Assembly: GCA_022840285.1 (NCBI GenBank)
Contig: JALHIE010000086.1
Span: 1 to 8,277 of the forward strand
Source of the DNA: Porphyromonadaceae bacterium
GTDB taxonomy: Bacteria > Bacteroidota > Bacteroidia > Bacteroidales > Dysgonomonadaceae
DNA: 8,277 nt
Direction of reading: 5' to 3'
Each line of letters opens with the position of its first letter. The stretch's first letter is position 1. A program made the translations under genes and the position numbers. Shown here in pieces: positions 6,018-8,277 of this stretch. The notes below the pieces were generated by a model. That model saw only the letters and a list, made by a program, of their open reading frames with translations, searched no databases and had not been told where the DNA came from.

Positions 6018-7727
6018 TTAGGTCACTTCCTGGTTTCGACTATCAAACGGCACATATGGAACACTTGGATATCTGATATCAGGTGCCTGTAACGTATATC
6101 TATTAATAGATGTCATTATTTCATCGACGTGGTCTTCCACAAGTTTCATAACAAAGTCACACGATTTTTCGGTAGTGTCTTTTTGATTCATTCTTATTGT
6201 AAAAAAGGAATCCATTGTTTTTAATACCAAAGAATCCGGGTTTATTGATGTTGTTAAACGTGAAGCATTGACCAGATCCAAGGAATATGCTTTTTCAAAT
6301 ATTGTTTTATAATATCCGCCAACCAGCAAATTTTTATAACATGTTTTCTGTAACAATGAATCTGTTTCGATAGTGTCTGTAAATGACTTTTTATTAAGAA
6401 TATCCATTACATAGTTTTTATTTTTTGTAATCAATGAAGCATAAAGCATACCGTAATTTTTCGGATTTTTAAACACCGAAATAATATCAGTATCCCAAGA
6501 AAGGCCGCGAACCGTTTTATTATATTCAATTATCCATTTACCACCATTATGACAAGGGGGACCAGTCCACGTTGATTTTGTCCAATATTCTTCATCAAAT
6601 ATGTGTTGTCCAATATCTGAAATAATTTCTTGTGATGGGTCACCTTCATATACGGAAACATCGTTGTGGTTAAGAGTCAGCCATGTCCAACCATTGTCAG
6701 TAGAATGCATTACAATAGCGTTGTTGTTTGCGTTGTAACTACAAACCACAACGAGTTTATCCTTTTCACTGGAACCTGGTCTTAATACATCATATGAACT
6801 TATTATTCCATGTTTGTCGTCAGCGAACGGTAATGTAAATCTTGTTTGCCATGCAAATCCTGTTTTTTTATCTTCAAAATAATACTTGTCACCAGAATAT
6901 GCATAAAGTACTTGATTAGTGGTTAAGTTTAAGACTCGTGCCATTAATGCAGTTTCGTCTAGTGTTGTTCCGGATGTATCTGTCATTTCTAATTGCAGTA
7001 TTCTGGTATTGTAGAATGGACTAAATAGGTTTGAGCCACCCCATCCTCCTTTATATGTTGCATAATATCGGTTCCATCCTTGCAGGTGTGTAAACCAATG
7101 TTCGCCCAGATCTTCTGAAATATTTAGGTATGGTCCAAATCCAGCGAATATTGTTTGGCCAACTCCTGTTAACGCCGGATATGCATAAGAATTCCAAGAA
7201 AAGTTTTTAGTTGTACCTGGATCATGATAACCAATAGATGTCCATCTAGTTTTGTTAAGTATTTTTGACCATGTTCTACCGATATCATATGATCGCCAAA
7301 CCGAAGAACAGTCGTGCCCAAACAATACATCATCACTGATGTTTATTACCGTTACACATCCAGGCGCAAAACTTGATATTTTTGACCACGTCAGTCCGGA
7401 ATCTAAAGTACTTTCGAGCCAACCAGTTGAAGTACTTGCAATTACATGACCATAATCTATTTGCGTTATGCTATAAATAATATCTGGTGTGTTATAAACG
7501 CTTGTCCATGTTTTTCCAGAATCATGTGTTCGGTATATTGAATATGTACCGTTTTTCATTTTTACGATACAAACATGGTACTGGCCGTAAACGTGCGTGA
7601 TGTCTTTTATTGATTCTACGTCGCCCGGAAACGGTAGTGATTTCCACCATGTTTGAAAACCAGAAGTATCGAAAGTTCCTAATATGAAGTTTCTACCTTC
7701 AATTATTGATAAAGTAACCGGACGCAT
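6018..7727 (-). CDS. Asp-box (BNR) beta-propeller protein with C-terminal repeat domain (569 aa)
   Basis: The first ~430 residues look like a beta-propeller of the sialidase/BNR kind. Clear Asp boxes (S-x-D-x-G-x-x-W) lie at about residues 66-74 (RTHDSGKTW), 106-114 (STLDSGLTW), 146-153 (SYDIGRTW), 204-211 (SEDLGEHW) and 342-349 (STDNGWTW), the first three 39-40 residues apart. Asp boxes are structural and do not prove sialidase activity; I see no clear catalytic Arg triad, so a binding role is as likely. Residues ~434-547 lack Asp boxes and carry degenerate strand repeats (YVMDILNK, AYSLDLVN, FFTIRMNQ) shared with both neighbours. The ATG at 7727 is chosen because AGGTG (7738-7734) lies six bases upstream; a GTG at 7736 would overlap that site and add three residues. 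It follows the previous stop by one base. Likely virion surface protein; position before the tail block suggests neck or head rather than baseplate. Confidence 0.75.
   Translation of the reverse strand: MRPVTLSIIEGRNFILGTFDTSGFQTWWKSLPFPGDVESIKDITHVYGQYHVCIVKMKNGTYSIYRTHDSGKTWTSVYNTPDIIYSITQIDYGHVIASTSTGWLESTLDSGLTWSKISSFAPGCVTVINISDDVLFGHDCSSVWRSYDIGRTWSKILNKTRWTSIGYHDPGTTKNFSWNSYAYPALTGVGQTIFAGFGPYLNISEDLGEHWFTHLQGWNRYYATYKGGWGGSNLFSPFYNTRILQLEMTDTSGTTLDETALMARVLNLTTNQVLYAYSGDKYYFEDKKTGFAWQTRFTLPFADDKHGIISSYDVLRPGSSEKDKLVVVCSYNANNNAIVMHSTDNGWTWLTLNHNDVSVYEGDPSQEIISDIGQHIFDEEYWTKSTWTGPPCHNGGKWIIEYNKTVRGLSWDTDIISVFKNPKNYGMLYASLITKNKNYVMDILNKKSFTDTIETDSLLQKTCYKNLLVGGYYKTIFEKAYSLDLVNASRLTTSINPDSLVLKTMDSFFTIRMNQKDTTEKSCDFVMKLVEDHVDEIMTSINRYTLQAPDIRYPSVPYVPFDSRNQEVT
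6087..6428 (-). repeat. Degenerate protein repeats in the C-terminal part of the propeller gene
   Basis: About seven or eight units of 13-15 residues can be laid out after the propeller, including NYVMDILNK, AYSLDLVNA, SFFTIRMNQ and SCDFVMKLV. They are more diverged than those of the two neighbouring genes, so the unit borders are approximate. Confidence 0.5.
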
Positions 7728-7728
7728 T

Positions 7729-8277
7729 TCAGGCACCTACTAGAGTAATTGACATTGTGTGTTTTTTAGGATACGTTCTTTTATTACAAACATCCATTAA
7801 AAGAGAAGTTATATATAGTTTTAATGTTATGTCCATATCATAATTGGATAATGGTTGGTTTGTTAGCGTATTGGACAATCTGTATATTCTTCGTAATGAT
7901 ATTTTGTCTAGCATTGTGATTGTGTATGGTTTTGTTGCATCAAACTTTTTTGTGTACTGCTTCATTATAAATGGTGTTACAATATTTTTCTTTTTATATC
8001 GCAAAAACATGGGAAGTGAAATATTTTCCGTACCAAACAAACCAGCAATCATTGGAAGTGTTTTTGTTTTGGTTGATAAGAATCTGGTACCAACAAAAAA
8101 CGATTTTTCAAAATAATTCATTGGTTGTATATCAACATCATATGTTTTTGTTGATTGTATGTTGTTTGCAAGTTTCATGCTGTATTGAATGTCTTCGTTC
8201 TTGTGTAACAACGCATATCTCATAGTATGTGATAAGGTTAATGGTCCATTTATGTATGCTTCCATAAAATAGTCAAT
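7729..8277 (-). CDS. Repeat-built fibre-like protein, 5' end beyond right edge (at least 182 aa)
   Basis: The frame is open to the right edge. The ATG at 8265 is probably internal: it has no Shine-Dalgarno site, and the four codons before it (I-D-Y-F) complete a repeat unit. The visible protein is almost entirely about 13 tandem units of 13-15 residues, each alternating polar and hydrophobic residues around an aromatic and a Met/Asp, for example IQYSMKLAN, KTYDVDIQP, KPYTITMLD, SNYDMDITL and KHTMSITLV. Such a pattern suggests a stack of beta strands or hairpins, as in viral fibres and decoration proteins. I do not recognise a named family. Its TGA (7731-7729) is one base from the ATG of the propeller gene, so the two are tightly coupled. 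It is AT-rich and Lys/Thr/Ile-rich. Confidence 0.65.
   Translation of the reverse strand: MDYFMEAYINGPLTLSHTMRYALLHKNEDIQYSMKLANNIQSTKTYDVDIQPMNYFEKSFFVGTRFLSTKTKTLPMIAGLFGTENISLPMFLRYKKKNIVTPFIMKQYTKKFDATKPYTITMLDKISLRRIYRLSNTLTNQPLSNYDMDITLKLYITSLLMDVCNKRTYPKKHTMSITLVGA
7738..8277 (-). repeat. About 13 tandem 13-15-residue protein repeats
   Basis: Aligned by eye on the aromatic/Met position, units begin at IDYFMEAYI, HTMRYALL, QYSMKLAN, TYDVDIQP, SFFVGTRF, KTLPMIAG, ISLPMFLR, VTPFIMKQ, PYTITMLD, IYRLSNTL, NYDMDITL, LLMDVCNK and HTMSITLV. The DNA copies have diverged and are not recognisable as nucleotide repeats, so this array is old or under diversifying change rather than recently expanded. 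Confidence 0.55.

Noticed and set aside
6018..7727. Active sialidase
   Set aside because: Asp boxes are structural and occur in many non-enzymatic propellers; I could not identify the Arg triad and Tyr/Glu nucleophile pair needed to claim activity.
7728..7736. GTG at 7736 as start of the propeller protein
   Set aside because: The GTG is part of the AGGTG Shine-Dalgarno site serving the ATG at 7727, six bases downstream. It cannot be fully excluded and would add three residues.
7729..8277. CRISPR-like or direct DNA repeats in the right-hand repeat gene
   Set aside because: The periodicity is visible only in the protein. No identical DNA repeats with regular spacers exist, and the stretch is an uninterrupted reading frame.

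Overview
The window is part of the structural gene cluster of a virus or provirus with a contractile tail (myovirus type). Most genes lie on the minus strand and read right to left. In transcription order they are: a repeat-built fibre-like protein cut by the right edge; an Asp-box (BNR) beta-propeller protein; a probable tail terminator or neck protein; then, after an interruption, a small unknown protein, the tail sheath, the tail tube, a tail assembly chaperone, and the start of the tape-measure protein, cut by the left edge. The block terminator - sheath - tube - chaperone - tape measure is the standard order for contractile-tailed viruses, so these assignments support one another.

The host is probably an archaeon, perhaps a methanogen-like euryarchaeote, but this is inference. 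The divergent control region (4396-4519) has TATA-box-like motifs, one with an A-rich stretch upstream that resembles a BRE, and I see no good bacterial -35/-10 pair. Several genes have strong Shine-Dalgarno sites (GGTGA, AGGAG), which fit euryarchaea but also bacteria. No host gene, tRNA, integrase or attachment site is visible, so a free virus and a provirus cannot be told apart.

Three points stand out. (1) The chaperone gene carries an in-frame T_TTT_TTC slippery heptamer, followed by a hairpin and an open -1 frame of 91 codons that has no start signal of its own. This is the G/G-T type of programmed frameshift, and it predicts a 213-residue fusion just upstream of the tape measure. (2) A degenerate 13-15 residue repeat, roughly K-x-Y-x-M-D-I-x-L, makes up almost all of the rightmost protein, the C-terminal quarter of the propeller protein, and the last ~40 residues of the terminator-like protein. 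Three adjacent proteins thus seem to share one beta-strand module. (3) Two AT-rich genes on the plus strand (4520-5280), with their own promoter and coding membrane or exported proteins, split the tail operon like a moron.

No CRISPR array, rRNA, tRNA or insertion sequence was seen. The longest non-coding stretch is the ~125-base divergent control region.
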